A stretch of 64,000 nucleotides of DNA from Sulfurovum zhangzhouensis (GCF_030347965.1 NZ_JAQIBD010000004.1:23950-87949); one strand, 5' to 3'; counted from the first letter of the stretch, positions 34,480-43,304 are shown. Numbers and translations are program-made. Notes: generated by a model not told the origin, from the letters alone.

Positions 34480-36156
34480 TTATATTTTACTTAAATGTTC
34501 TACGATATGATCTGCAACCCTGAATGCATTGGCATAGATCGTCCAGGTATAAGCAACAGAACCTCCTGTTGGCATAAAACTGGCATCTGCGACATAAAGA
34601 TTGGGGATGTCATGGGACTGACAGTACTTGTTTAGCACAGAGGTTTTGGGATCATCACCGAAACGGCAGCCCCCGGCTATCAGGTTCTGCGGCGGCGTGG
34701 CAGTGATAGAACTGTAAATGTTTTTTGCCCCCATCTCTTTAAGTACATCTTCACATTTCTTGGCAATGTAGTTACCCACTTTAAGATCATGCGGGTGGTT
34801 TGCAACACGTAGTTTTCCTACAGGCATTCCATATTTGTCTTTGTAATTATCATCTACACTTACAAAACAGTCGTCATTGGGCAGCCAGTCATTAAATATC
34901 TCAAAACGGATACTCTTGCTCTCGGTAAAGCGTTTCTCGACTCTCTCTCCCAATGCTTTCCCCCATATCAACTTACCCTCTTCTTCATTGTTCTTACGGG
35001 CTCGGGAGATGATATTTTGATGTTCGAACATAAATTCAACTGAGCCACCCTTAAAAGTCCCGTCCCACCAATGATCTATATAGTACCAATCCAGGATCGA
35101 TCGGTTAACAAAGAACCCTCTTTGCATCAAAGCTTCAAAACTTATCTCTTTAAGACTCTCCTTATGCAGTTCCCCCTGCCCTGACCCCCCAGCAGAGAAG
35201 ATCAGGTTTTTCCCAAGCTCGCCGGAACTGTTGGACAAACCATGGGGGTGATGTTTGTTTTTTGAGTTAAAGAGTAACCTCGCGCTCTCATGAGCTTGTG
35301 CAGCCATGACAAAAATATCTGCTGAGATCTTGCTCTCTTTTCCTGTTAACGTGTCGATGATGACAGCTGAAGTCACCTTCTCTTCATTGCTCTCAAGGTA
35401 CTTGACATAGGTATTACTCATCAATGTCAGCTTGCCTGTAGCCAGGGCAGGAAAAAGCAGTGCCTCCCTGGAGCTTCCCTTCGCTCCCGAACTACACCCA
35501 TAACTTCCACAGAAATTGGAGTAGTAACATGCACTACGATGTCCCGAATCTTTAGAGAGCACAGCACGGGGAGTCACCAACGGCGTGATACCAAGCGTAT
35601 GACAACTTTTGTCAAAGAGCTTTACAACCTCGTTCTCTTTGGTAGGAGGCTGAGGGAAGTCAGGAGTACTCCTCCATGGCTCAAATGGATGCTTCTTATA
35701 CACTCCCGAAACTCCAACCACCTCTTCAGCCATCGTATAGTAAGGTTCCAGGTCATCATAAGAAATTGGCCAGTCTACTACATTGGCTCCCTCTATGGGA
35801 CCATATTTACTTTTCAACCTGAAGTCATCAGGATGCATACGGTGAAACATACCACTCATCAGATTGGATGAACCTCCAACGATATTACCGTTCCAAAAAC
35901 TCCATCCTGATTCATAGGTCGGCGTAGCCATCCATTTGCCGTCTATCTTCTCTTCTATCACATGATACTCATCAAACAAACTAGGCGTGACAATATCCCT
36001 GCGACAATAAGCCAGTTCATCTTTACTAAACTCTTCACGCCCTATCAAACGCCCTTTTTCAAGCATAGCCACCTTATAGCCTGCTTTACACAGCGTATAT
36101 GCTACGGCCCCGCCACTGGCTCCTGATCCCACGATCACCACATCAAAACTGCTCAT
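34480..36156 (-). CDS. GMC-family FAD oxidoreductase (sugar/alcohol dehydrogenase large subunit-like)
   Basis: ATG 36156 is chosen because it forms an ATGA overlap with the upstream small-subunit gene and starts right at the FAD fold, FDVVIVGSGASGGAVAYTL. The middle has NGNIVGGSSNLMSGMFHRM, a GMC signature. The C-terminal domain runs from CRFGDDPKTSVLNKYCQSH to NLYVADASFMPTGGSVAYTW and ANAFRVADHI. The pairing with a gluconate-2-dehydrogenase-type small subunit suggests a Tat-exported periplasmic dehydrogenase. No cytochrome subunit follows, so the electron acceptor is unknown. The product is 558 residues. Confidence 0.85.
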   Translation of the reverse strand: MSSFDVVIVGSGASGGAVAYTLCKAGYKVAMLEKGRLIGREEFSKDELAYCRRDIVTPSLFDEYHVIEEKIDGKWMATPTYESGWSFWNGNIVGGSSNLMSGMFHRMHPDDFRLKSKYGPIEGANVVDWPISYDDLEPYYTMAEEVVGVSGVYKKHPFEPWRSTPDFPQPPTKENEVVKLFDKSCHTLGITPLVTPRAVLSKDSGHRSACYYSNFCGSYGCSSGAKGSSREALLFPALATGKLTLMSNTYVKYLESNEEKVTSAVIIDTLTGKESKISADIFVMAAQAHESARLLFNSKNKHHPHGLSNSSGELGKNLIFSAGGSGQGELHKESLKEISFEALMQRGFFVNRSILDWYYIDHWWDGTFKGGSVEFMFEHQNIISRARKNNEEEGKLIWGKALGERVEKRFTESKSIRFEIFNDWLPNDDCFVSVDDNYKDKYGMPVGKLRVANHPHDLKVGNYIAKKCEDVLKEMGAKNIYSSITATPPQNLIAGGCRFGDDPKTSVLNKYCQSHDIPNLYVADASFMPTGGSVAYTWTIYANAFRVADHIVEHLSKI

Positions 36157-36653
36157 CCGTAGATATACCTTTGCTTTGGTCGAGGCAATCCTCCAAAGCT
36201 CTCTACCGCTTTCCATCCTTCTTGCACGATATTAGAACCGTATATTGGATCAGAGAAGATCGCTTCCATTGTCAAGGTCATGATACGTGCAAGCCAATTA
36301 CTGCCATAACTTGTTTCCTCATAGCTTCGCAACACTCTCTCCTTTTCTGCACTGTCCATCGTCAAGAACTTACCTTCTGTACGTCTTTCCAGCTCTTGGG
36401 CACCTTCTATCACAAAGCGTCTGATATCCCTGTCATAGCTACTATGCGTAATTGTCTCCAGAAGAAAGGTGATCGTATTCATCGCTTTGGCTGAAGGAAG
36501 TTTGCTTTCTCGGGGGAACATATGCTGCTGTACTGCTGCGATAATAGGTTCTACTGCTTTCAACTCTTTAGACTCTATACTCACTCCTTGTGCTTGTATA
36601 GAGGTAGACAGCCCAACGACAGCACTGGTTACCAAAAAATCTCTTCGCGTCAT
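36153..36653 (-). CDS. Gluconate 2-dehydrogenase subunit 3 family protein
   Basis: The N-terminus MTRRDFLVTSAVVGLSTSIQ is a twin-arginine signal (RRDFL), so the folded GMC/small-subunit complex is probably carried out by Tat. The mature part is all-helical with MNTITFLLETITHS, RRFVIEGAQELERRT and the late FSDPIYGSNIVQEGWKAVES, typical of the subunit-3 family (166 residues here). It overlaps the GMC gene by four bases. A promoter is expected between 36654 and the divergent 36792 peptide gene; only weak TATTAT-like boxes are seen. Confidence 0.85.
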   Translation of the reverse strand: MTRRDFLVTSAVVGLSTSIQAQGVSIESKELKAVEPIIAAVQQHMFPRESKLPSAKAMNTITFLLETITHSSYDRDIRRFVIEGAQELERRTEGKFLTMDSAEKERVLRSYEETSYGSNWLARIMTLTMEAIFSDPIYGSNIVQEGWKAVESFGGLPRPKQRYIYG

Positions 36654-36791
36654 TTTTTCTCTTTTATTGTAAAGTATTGATATTATCTTAAAGCACTTCT
36701 GTGTACTTCCGGTGGAGCTATAGCTCTACACATAAAGTACACAACTATCATATTATACTTTGAATGTCTAAAATCATAAAAAGGAGACGAA

Positions 36792-36959
36792 ATGTTGAAA
36801 AATATGGTATTAACATTCTTAATAGGATTTGGAATATTGACACTTAGTGGGTGCACTGATAGTAAAGATGCGGATAACGCAAAAGGAAAATGCGAGAGCG
36901 CAAAAATAGTTAAAACAAAATGTGATGCAGGAAAATGTGATAATGCTACAAAGAAATAG
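36792..36959 (+). CDS. 55-residue lipoprotein with GKC motifs
   Basis: AAGGAGA lies a few bases before ATG 36792. The lipoprotein signal MLKNMVLTFLIGFGILTLSGC (lipobox LSGC, Cys-21) precedes a mature piece of only 35 residues holding KGKCES, KTKC and CDAGKCDNA. Four cysteines remain besides the lipid-bearing one or as part of the GKC elements. The motif recalls the EGKC core repeats of HvfA-type copper-binding RiPPs, which are matured by MNIO enzymes, and an HvfX-like DoxX gene follows. No MNIO gene is in the window. Copper or thiol binding is inferred. Confidence 0.7.
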   Translation: MLKNMVLTFLIGFGILTLSGCTDSKDADNAKGKCESAKIVKTKCDAGKCDNATKK

Positions 36960-37017
36960 TTAAACCTAAATCTAGGTGTAAGAACTCAATCGCCGATACG
37001 GATGGAAGGAGAGTATT

Positions 37018-37455
37018 ATGATCACACATATCTATCCCAGAGCAAGGGAGATATTAAGTAGAGGGCAGGATTTCGCTCTTCTTTTTGCCAGGCTGACCGT
37101 AGCATATGGTTTTTATGGTCCTGCAATGAGAAAGTGGGCGGATATCGACGCTATCGCCATTTGGTTTGGAACATTAGGGATTCCCTTTCCTACACTCAAT
37201 GCCTATATGGCTGCAAGTACCGAACTGTCAGGAGTTGTTCTGCTTACACTGGGACTTTTTACAAGACTGATCTCTCTGCCTTTAATTGTAGTAATGATCG
37301 TTGCTATCGTGACCGTACATCTGCCGCATGGCTTTGCTTCTGGAGATAACGGATTTGAGATTCCACTTTATTATATGTTATTTTTGGCTATTTTTGCTTC
37401 GTTCGGAGCTGGAAAGTTCAGTCTTGACTATCTCATTTTCGGTAAAGACAAATAA
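37018..37455 (+). CDS. DoxX-family membrane protein, HvfX-like
   Basis: The 145 residues form four hydrophobic helices. Family features are QDFALLFARLTVAYGFYGPA with KWADIDAIAIWFGTLGIPFP, then ASTELSGVVLLTLGLFTRLI, the histidine-bearing loop VTVHLPHGFASGDNG and FEIPLYYMLFLAIFASFGAG. This is the DoxX subgroup found with small GKC (HvfA-like) peptides and their maturases. Here small GKC peptides lie directly before (36792) and after (37473), 58 and 17 bp away, so the three are probably one transcript. GGAAGGAGAG precedes the ATG. Confidence 0.8.
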   Translation: MITHIYPRAREILSRGQDFALLFARLTVAYGFYGPAMRKWADIDAIAIWFGTLGIPFPTLNAYMAASTELSGVVLLTLGLFTRLISLPLIVVMIVAIVTVHLPHGFASGDNGFEIPLYYMLFLAIFASFGAGKFSLDYLIFGKDK

Positions 37456-37472
37456 CAGAAAGGTGTAAAATC

Positions 37473-37685
37473 ATGAAATATCTCGTGATATCGTTCACTG
37501 TTTTGGTGCTTACTTTATCTGTGACACTAGCTACGGGGAATAATGAAGAGGAAAAATGCAAGAGCGGGGAATCGGCATATGACAAAAAAATATCGTGTAA
37601 GTGCGATGTTGATGAAAACAATAAGAGCAAAAATATACCTAACAAAGTCTCTCCTAAATGCGGTCAGGGGAAATGTGGAGAATAG
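37473..37685 (+). CDS. 70-residue exported peptide with a C-terminal KCGQGKCGE motif
   Basis: A Sec signal (MKYLVISFTVLVLTLSVTLA) is followed by about 50 charged residues with cysteines in EEKCKSG, SCKCDVD and the final SPKCGQGKCGE. The last element is nearly the EGKCGEGKCG-type repeat of HvfA precursors. There is no lipobox, unlike its neighbour at 36792. The layout (signal, acidic spacer, Cys-Gly-Lys core at the very end) suits a secreted metallophore or buffer peptide. Modification cannot be judged from sequence. Confidence 0.7.
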   Translation: MKYLVISFTVLVLTLSVTLATGNNEEEKCKSGESAYDKKISCKCDVDENNKSKNIPNKVSPKCGQGKCGE

Positions 37686-37784
37686 CTTATACTTTTCCTC
37701 TTTCTCTTCGAACCTTATTTCCTCCTATTCGCTATCTTAAATTAAAATAGTACAATAATAAATTATTACTTGAAGGAGTCGACC

Positions 37785-38249
37785 ATAAGAACGCTATTTC
37801 TATCTATCATTTTGATCTTGGCATTTAATGGATGCGAGTCTCAGAGCGAACGAGATTCCCGGATTGCAAAAGAGGCAAAAGCAGAACTGCTTGCAGAGCT
37901 CAAAGCAAAAGAGGAAGCCGAGAAAAAAGCACAGAAAATGTATGATGCCAACTCTACCCTGCTTCGTATGGGTATCTCTAAAAAAGATGGTGTAATCACA
38001 ATCGATACCAACAAGACCAAAAACTTTTTTGATCATATGGGCAAACAGCTCACACACGAAGTAAAACGGTTCAAGAAAGAGTTTAATGAAGGAAAAGGTG
38101 CCGGAATCGAGGCCAATGAAACCGATATCCATATAGACTTGCATAAAACCGAGAACTTTCTAGAAAGATGGGGCGAACAGATGCAGGAGTTTGCCAATGA
38201 TCTGGATGCCTTCTCGAAGGAATTGGATAACAATCAAACGACACCATAA
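37785..38249 (+). CDS. Helical lipoprotein, start codon apparently ATA
   Basis: A perfect AAGGAG (37773-37778) is placed six bases before an ATA at 37785. From there the product reads as a short lipoprotein signal RTLFLSIILILAFNGC. The only standard start upstream is TTG 37770, which would overlap that ribosome site and add KEST before the signal. The mature part is a charged coiled coil (IAKEAKAELLAELKAKEEAE) followed by TIDTNKTKNFFDHMGKQLTH and a similar HIDLHKTENFLERWGEQMQE repeat unit. It lies 10 bp before the FTR-rhodanese gene. No family is known to me. Confidence 0.6.
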   Translation: MRTLFLSIILILAFNGCESQSERDSRIAKEAKAELLAELKAKEEAEKKAQKMYDANSTLLRMGISKKDGVITIDTNKTKNFFDHMGKQLTHEVKRFKKEFNEGKGAGIEANETDIHIDLHKTENFLERWGEQMQEFANDLDAFSKELDNNQTTP

Positions 38250-38258
38250 AGGATATCT

Positions 38259-38999
38259 ATGCAACAGATCGATATGAATTCCGATGAGTTTCAAGCAGAA
38301 CTTGAGAAGACCTGGCAATTTGTCGAGAAGGTCAATAAGCAGTTTGGTTTCGTACAAAACCCCAATGAAGAGGTGAATGAGGGGGTAGCTATGGGGCTCG
38401 CTCGAAACAAACTTATCTACGGTAAACGTTTCTGCCCCTGTTTTATGGTGATAGGGCAGACCAAAGAGGAACAAAAAGCAGCGGACAACCGTATCTGTCC
38501 ATGTAAACCTGCCCTTGAAAAAGAGATTCCTGAAGATGGACTCTGTCACTGCGGTATCTTCTGTACCCCAGAGTATGCTGCCTCACAACAGCTCAAAGAT
38601 GCCGCCGAAGAGGTAGCACACACCCATTCACAGGGACTTACAATGGGACAAGCTGTAGCACTTTTGAAAGAAGAGCAGCTTGATAGCGATGAACTTGAAG
38701 CACTGCTTGAGGCCAGGGCTTTGAAGATGGTTAATTTCACATTGATGGATGTACGCGAGTATATGGAGTATCAAATGGAACATATCGTAGGAACCGATAC
38801 CCTTGTACCCACATCACAGTTCTATGCAAAGATCGAAGAACACCATGACAAGAAACAAAAACCGGTCATCGTCTACTGTCACTCAGGCAGTAGAAGCTTT
38901 CAAGTCCAGCATGCCATGAAATCACTGGGGTTTGAACACGTCTGCAACCTTCGTTCTGGCATCATTGGCTATCATGGGGCAACACAAAGAGGTGAATAG
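38259..38999 (+). CDS. Fusion of ferredoxin-thioredoxin reductase catalytic domain and rhodanese
   Basis: Residues ~10-105 match the FTR catalytic (beta) subunit: CPC at 59-61, CPC at 80-82 and CHC at 96-98, the set that binds a 4Fe-4S cluster next to a redox disulfide, plus C102. The spacings (18 and 13) are longer than the classic 16 and 8. A helical linker (~110-155) leads to a rhodanese domain with the active Cys in VIVYCHSGSRS (C207) and a conserved CNLRSGIIGYHGA end. The fusion may couple ferredoxin electrons to persulfide or thiol transfer. No alpha subunit is nearby. It has an AAAGGA ribosome site. Confidence 0.85.
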   Translation: MQQIDMNSDEFQAELEKTWQFVEKVNKQFGFVQNPNEEVNEGVAMGLARNKLIYGKRFCPCFMVIGQTKEEQKAADNRICPCKPALEKEIPEDGLCHCGIFCTPEYAASQQLKDAAEEVAHTHSQGLTMGQAVALLKEEQLDSDELEALLEARALKMVNFTLMDVREYMEYQMEHIVGTDTLVPTSQFYAKIEEHHDKKQKPVIVYCHSGSRSFQVQHAMKSLGFEHVCNLRSGIIGYHGATQRGE

Positions 39000-39105
39000 T
39001 ACTTTTGTACATGACAAGCTTCCAGTCTGATACACTACATGGGATGCATATTATTATTATCAAAAGACTAATGAAAAAAATATTGGGAAATGTTTAAAAA
39101 AGGGC

Positions 39106-39123
39106 GAGAGGCAAAAGCCTCTC
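39106..39123 (-). terminator. Terminator of rpmI-rplT
   Basis: GAGAGGC-TTTT-GCCTCTC on the minus strand (39106-39123) is a perfect seven-base-pair stem, followed shortly by a run of six T. It sits just past the rplT stop. Confidence 0.85.
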
Positions 39124-39134
39124 AAAAGATAGAT

Positions 39135-39491
39135 TTATTTTGCAAGTGCTGCTTTTGAAGCTTCAGCTACTTTTGTGAAAGCTTCTGGTGCGTTCATTGC
39201 CATATCAGCAAGAATTTTTCTGTCAAGCTCGATGTTTGCAACTTTAAGACCGTGCATGAATCTTGAGTAGTTCATGTCGTTAAGTCTAGCTGCTGCATTG
39301 ATACGAACGATCCAGAGTCTTCTAAAGTCTCTTTTTTTCTGTCTTCTATCTCTGTAAGCATATACTAATGATCTTTCAAGCTGCTCTTTAGCTTTTCTAA
39401 AGTGCTTTCTTCTACCACTGTAGAATCCTCTAGCTTGTTTTAGTAGTTTTTTATGACGTCTGTGTCTTACAAAACCGTTTTTTACTCTCAT
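39135..39491 (-). CDS. rplT: 50S ribosomal protein L20
   Basis: The 118-residue product is standard L20: [20 protein letters not shown] at the N-terminus (a long basic helix that threads 23S rRNA), then [40 protein letters not shown] and a helical end. L20 is needed early in 50S assembly and often represses its own operon. It follows rpmI by 111 bp, longer than usual. Its own hairpin terminator lies at 39106-39123. Confidence 0.97.
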   Translation of the reverse strand: MRVKNGFVRHRRHKKLLKQARGFYSGRRKHFRKAKEQLERSLVYAYRDRRQKKRDFRRLWIVRINAAARLNDMNYSRFMHGLKVANIELDRKILADMAMNAPEAFTKVAEASKAALAK

Positions 39492-39602
39492 TGTTTTTCC
39501 TTTACCTGAAACTTGTACCCTTCAAGGGTTTTAGTAGGTGTCAAACTTTTTATTGTTTGAACTTGCCTCTATTAAGAGGGAATACTACTTATTGGATCAA
39601 CC

Positions 39603-39794
39603 TTAGTTGATCATCGCTTTGATTTTTTTAGCATCCGCTGGATCAACATGCTTAGGGCTTCTCATTGATCTGTGGTGTTTACCATCTACCTTAGTAAGGA
39701 TGTGGCTTCTAAAAGCAGTTCCTCTTTTGATTTTACCGCTTTTTCTCACCTTGAAACGCTTTACAGCGCCTTTTACGCTCTTCATTTTAGGCAT
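39603..39794 (-). CDS. rpmI: 50S ribosomal protein L35
   Basis: The 63-residue protein [20 protein letters not shown], with a later [20 protein letters not shown], is L35. It is the usual partner of rplT. In most relatives it directly follows infC, but here 3.5 kb carrying mutS7 and a small-peptide gene separate the two. A private TATAAT promoter with a leader hairpin precedes it. Confidence 0.97.
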   Translation of the reverse strand: MPKMKSVKGAVKRFKVRKSGKIKRGTAFRSHILTKVDGKHHRSMRSPKHVDPADAKKIKAMIN

Positions 39795-39824
39795 ATGCTT
39801 ACTCCCTTTTGAATTTTTTACTTT

Positions 39825-39866
39825 GATAGGAAGATTCCTATCGGCATAAAATGGGAGGGCATTATA
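39825..39866 (-). promoter_or_regulatory. rpmI-rplT promoter and leader hairpin
   Basis: The minus strand reads GGTATAATGCC with TATAAT at 39861-39866. The leader then folds GATAGGAA (39825-39832) against TTCCTATC (39835-39842) with a two-base loop, shortly before the GGGAG ribosome site. A hairpin here could be an L20 autoregulation site, which is inference. Confidence 0.6.
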
Positions 39867-39967
39867 CCCAAATTTTCTGAAGTATTTCTAAAGCACATAA
39901 TACTTAGAGCTTCTAACCTCACTTATGATACAATCAATTCCAACAAAAAAAGGCAGGTTGTAAGCAC

Positions 39968-42898
39968 GTGGATCAAGTTACAGAGATACTCTCCAATAAG
40001 AAAAAACTCCTCACTGAAGTCTATTTTGATCTGCAGCTCTACTTTGAAGAAAAGTACGGTAAAGACGCACTGGTACTGATGGAAATCGGTACCTTCTTTG
40101 AAGTCTATGAAGTCAACAATGATACACTGAAAATAGGGAAAGCAAAAGAGATCGCCGAACTGCTGAATATCCAGCTCACAAGAAAAAGCAAAGCGATCCT
40201 GGAAAACTCAGTGAACAATCCCCTGCTTGCAGGAGTTCCTGCCGTTTCTCTCGATCGTTACCTCTCACGGCTCATTGCTACCAAAAAGTACACCATCATT
40301 GTCGTCAAACAAAAAGGCGAGATGCCTAATGTCAAGCGTTATGTCTCCAACATCATCTCCCCGGGTACAAACTTCGAGTATCTCAGCGAGCCTACCGAAA
40401 ACAATATCGTCTCTTTGCTGATCGATGAAAATGCCGGGATCTTCTCGGTAGGATATGCAGCGATCGATGTGAGTACAGGAAAGACCATTGCCAATGAGAT
40501 ACACTCCACCCGCGATGACAAGACTTATGCACTTGACGAAGCTTTTAACCTGCTTCAGACCTATACGACCTCTGAGGTGATCGTCACCCTTGAAAGCAAA
40601 GAGATAGACAAAGAGTGGCTGATCCACTACCTGGAACTTGGTTCTTTGCATCATACTGTCAATACAAAACGCTTCAAAGTCTCTTATCAAAATGAACTCT
40701 TTAGCAGGGTTTTTGAGATCAATTCTTTTTTAAGTGCTATCGAATACCTTGATCTGGAACGTCATCCCTACACCACAGAGGCACTGGCTATATTGATTGA
40801 TTTCATTATCGAGCATGATGAGAGCATTATTGAAAAGATGAACAAACCACAGTTCCTTGGATCCAACCGCTATATGTATATCGGTAACAATGCCATGGAA
40901 CAGCTCTCAGTTATCTCACGTGATCCCAGTGATGTCACCCTGCTGGATCTAATCGACAAAACCTCTACGGCATTTGGGAAACGTCTTCTTAAAGAACGCC
41001 TGCTTAATCCCATTTGCGATAAAGCACTCCTTGAAGAGCGTTACGATCTGACCGAACAGCTTCTACCTAGTATCGACCGTTTTGAAACACACCTCAAACA
41101 GATCTATGATCTTGAGCGTATCACACGACGTATCAAACTACGTAAACTCCACCCTGTAGAGTTGACCTATATTTCCATGTCCTTGGAATCCATTTTAAAA
41201 TTGATCGAAGATGCGCAGTCAAGCGGGCTGGAGATCGATGAAAAGCTCTATGATGAAGTCCGGGAAATGTCCACAGTACTTGAAGAGACCTTTGAACTAG
41301 ATGTCTGTGCAAGGTTCAGGATCGAACAGATCAATGACAATATCTTTAAAAACGGTGTCTACCCTGCCATTGACACCATTGTAAAGAGCCAACAAAAAGA
41401 ACTTGACAAGATGGACCAGGTAGCAGTGCATGTTGAGTCACTTTTTGAAAAAGACAAGCTTTTCAACGGGACGACTAAATACACTACTGTCAATTATCTG
41501 GACAGCGAAGGATATTTCCTCAATCTTACCAAAAACCGTTTTATGATGATCGAAAAGGCGCTCAAAGAGTCATTTGTCACCATTGACAATGAGCATCACT
41601 TCTTCAAAGATTTCTCCTATAGACACCTCAAAAATGCCGTGAAAATGCAAGCGCCGCTTTTTGAGGATATCACCCGTAACTTTGAGACCGCTCAGGTACA
41701 ACTGGTCTCCTTGGTCAAACAGCGTTATGTTGAGAGTTTGGACCTTTTGGAAAACCGCTTTTCACTCCTGCTTGAAAAACTCATTGCGTTTATTGCGAAC
41801 ATTGATGTGGCAATCTCCAATGCCAAATGTGCAAAAAGCATGAACCTTACACGTCCGATCATCGAGGAAGGTAACTTCTATGAAGCGATCGGCCTGCGTC
41901 ACCCTATCATTGAAGCCAATGACGAACGTGGGATCTATGTGCCAAATGACCTCTTTTTGGGTGCCAACAATAGTACGGGACATAACCACATCACACTAAA
42001 TGCAAGTAACGGCGAGGATGTACTGGGGATCTTGCTCTATGGGATCAACTCCTCAGGAAAGTCTTCACTGATGAAGAGTGTTGGACTGAGTGTCATTCTA
42101 GCACAGGCAGGATTCTATGTCCCTGCAGTGGAACTTCGTTTTGGATTGTATGACAAGCTCTTTACACGTATCGTTTCAAAAGACAACCTCTATAAGGGGC
42201 TGTCAACTTTTAGTGTTGAGATGATGGAACTCAAGAATATCTTTAATAGAGCCAATGCACGTTCACTGATCCTGGGGGATGAGATCTCTCAAGGGACCGA
42301 AACAGAGTCGGCACTTGCCATCGTTTCTGCAGCCATTCTCAAGCTTATCTCTTTAGGATCAACCTTTATCTTCGCCAGCCACCTTCATCAACTTGGCCAA
42401 ATACAGAATCTTCAGGGACTCAAGCACCTTATTTTCCTGCATCTGGGTATCCAGTATGATGATGAAAGCGACAGACTGATCTACAACCGAGTACTGCAGC
42501 TTGGCATGGGAGACAGCCTCTATGGACTGGAATTTGCAAAATCTCTTCATATGGATAGTGAGTTTCTCAAAACCGCCCAGGAGATCAGAGAGAACCTTAA
42601 CCATTCACAAAGTGATATCAAACGCTTAAGCCGTCAAAAAAGAAGCAAATACAACAAAGAGCTCTATCTTGGAAAATGTGCTTTGTGTGATGCAGCCGTA
42701 GATGATGTTCACCACATTACAGAACAAAAAGAGGCTAATGAGAGCGGTCATATCGACCACTTCCACAAGAACCATAAGTACAACCTCATTCCTTTGTGTA
42801 AAAAACACCATACAATGGTCCATGAAGGCAAGATCATGATCTCAGGGTTTGTGATGACAAGCGAGGGGCTGAAACTGCATTACGAGATTAAAGAATAG
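39968..42898 (+). CDS. MutS7-type mismatch-binding ATPase with C-terminal HNH nuclease domain
   Basis: The start is GTG. Domain I has the mismatch-reading loop [11 protein letters not shown] (F-x-E, ~residues 40-50). The core clamp and levers follow. The ABC ATPase has Walker [10 protein letters not shown] (~691-700) and Walker B with [15 protein letters not shown], plus FASHLHQL. The last ~75 residues are an HNH module with [17 protein letters not shown] and [13 protein letters not shown], i.e. two CxxC-like metal pairs and catalytic His. This MutS-plus-HNH architecture is MutS7, known from Campylobacterota, giant viruses and octocoral mitochondria, and may be a self-contained repair factor. 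It is 976 residues, intact, and splits infC from rpmI. Confidence 0.9.
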   Translation: MDQVTEILSNKKKLLTEVYFDLQLYFEEKYGKDALVLMEIGTFFEVYEVNNDTLKIGKAKEIAELLNIQLTRKSKAILENSVNNPLLAGVPAVSLDRYLSRLIATKKYTIIVVKQKGEMPNVKRYVSNIISPGTNFEYLSEPTENNIVSLLIDENAGIFSVGYAAIDVSTGKTIANEIHSTRDDKTYALDEAFNLLQTYTTSEVIVTLESKEIDKEWLIHYLELGSLHHTVNTKRFKVSYQNELFSRVFEINSFLSAIEYLDLERHPYTTEALAILIDFIIEHDESIIEKMNKPQFLGSNRYMYIGNNAMEQLSVISRDPSDVTLLDLIDKTSTAFGKRLLKERLLNPICDKALLEERYDLTEQLLPSIDRFETHLKQIYDLERITRRIKLRKLHPVELTYISMSLESILKLIEDAQSSGLEIDEKLYDEVREMSTVLEETFELDVCARFRIEQINDNIFKNGVYPAIDTIVKSQQKELDKMDQVAVHVESLFEKDKLFNGTTKYTTVNYLDSEGYFLNLTKNRFMMIEKALKESFVTIDNEHHFFKDFSYRHLKNAVKMQAPLFEDITRNFETAQVQLVSLVKQRYVESLDLLENRFSLLLEKLIAFIANIDVAISNAKCAKSMNLTRPIIEEGNFYEAIGLRHPIIEANDERGIYVPNDLFLGANNSTGHNHITLNASNGEDVLGILLYGINSSGKSSLMKSVGLSVILAQAGFYVPAVELRFGLYDKLFTRIVSKDNLYKGLSTFSVEMMELKNIFNRANARSLILGDEISQGTETESALAIVSAAILKLISLGSTFIFASHLHQLGQIQNLQGLKHLIFLHLGIQYDDESDRLIYNRVLQLGMGDSLYGLEFAKSLHMDSEFLKTAQEIRENLNHSQSDIKRLSRQKRSKYNKELYLGKCALCDAAVDDVHHITEQKEANESGHIDHFHKNHKYNLIPLCKKHHTMVHEGKIMISGFVMTSEGLKLHYEIKE

Positions 42899-43009
42899 TG
42901 ATGTTCAGCCTGTAGTGTCATTCTAATAGATATGAACCTTATTGTAACTCTTCTTAAAAAAGTTTAAAATTATTTATACATTATTTAACACATATAACAC
43001 AGCATAAAG

Positions 43010-43015
43010 TATAAT
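43010..43015 (+). promoter_or_regulatory. -10 box of the 29-codon gene
   Basis: TATAAT at 43010-43015 lies 32 bp before ATG 43048. With AAAGGA at about 43034-43039 and a terminator at 43149 it makes a complete single-gene transcription unit. Confidence 0.6.
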
Positions 43016-43047
43016 CCATTTCCTAAACTAACTAAAGGAAAAATACA

Positions 43048-43137
43048 ATGGAAATCATGGTAGCTGTATACAGTACTGTTCTAGTGATTGGCTCGGGGAT
43101 GTTTGTATTCTTTAATACAGGTAGTCGTAAGCACTAA
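43048..43137 (+). CDS. 29-residue single-span membrane peptide
   Basis: The frame reads MEIMVAVYSTVLVIGSGMFV, then FFNTGSRKH. It has a short acidic N-terminus, one hydrophobic span and a basic tail, consistent with an inner-membrane miniprotein oriented with its C-terminus inside. It has its own -10 box, ribosome site and a perfect hairpin terminator, so it is unlikely to be a chance ORF. Known peptides of this size and shape include subunits of oxidases and transporters (CydX, KdpF, CcoQ types). None of those partners is adjacent and I cannot assign it. Confidence 0.65.
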   Translation: MEIMVAVYSTVLVIGSGMFVFFNTGSRKH

Positions 43138-43148
43138 GATCAACCAGG

Positions 43149-43171
43149 TATGATACAACAAGTATCATACT
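43149..43171 (+). terminator. Perfect hairpin after the 29-codon gene
   Basis: GTATGATAC (43149-43157) and GTATCATAC (43163-43171) form nine base pairs around AACAA, followed by TTCTT. It starts 12 bases past the stop codon. Confidence 0.75.
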
Positions 43172-43304
43172 TCTTCCCGCACATCTTCCTAAACATTCTA
43201 TTCAACCGTTATTTACAATACACTCTTTGATACCAATGACACTTCAGTATACATCCCAAAAGACTTAACAATAATTTACGTATTTTTAAAAAATATTTAT
43301 AAAT

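Noticed and set aside
34480..36216. N-terminal extension of the GMC protein to 36216
   Set aside because: The extra 20 residues overlap the small-subunit gene and precede a perfect FAD-fold start at 36156, which is joined by an ATGA overlap.
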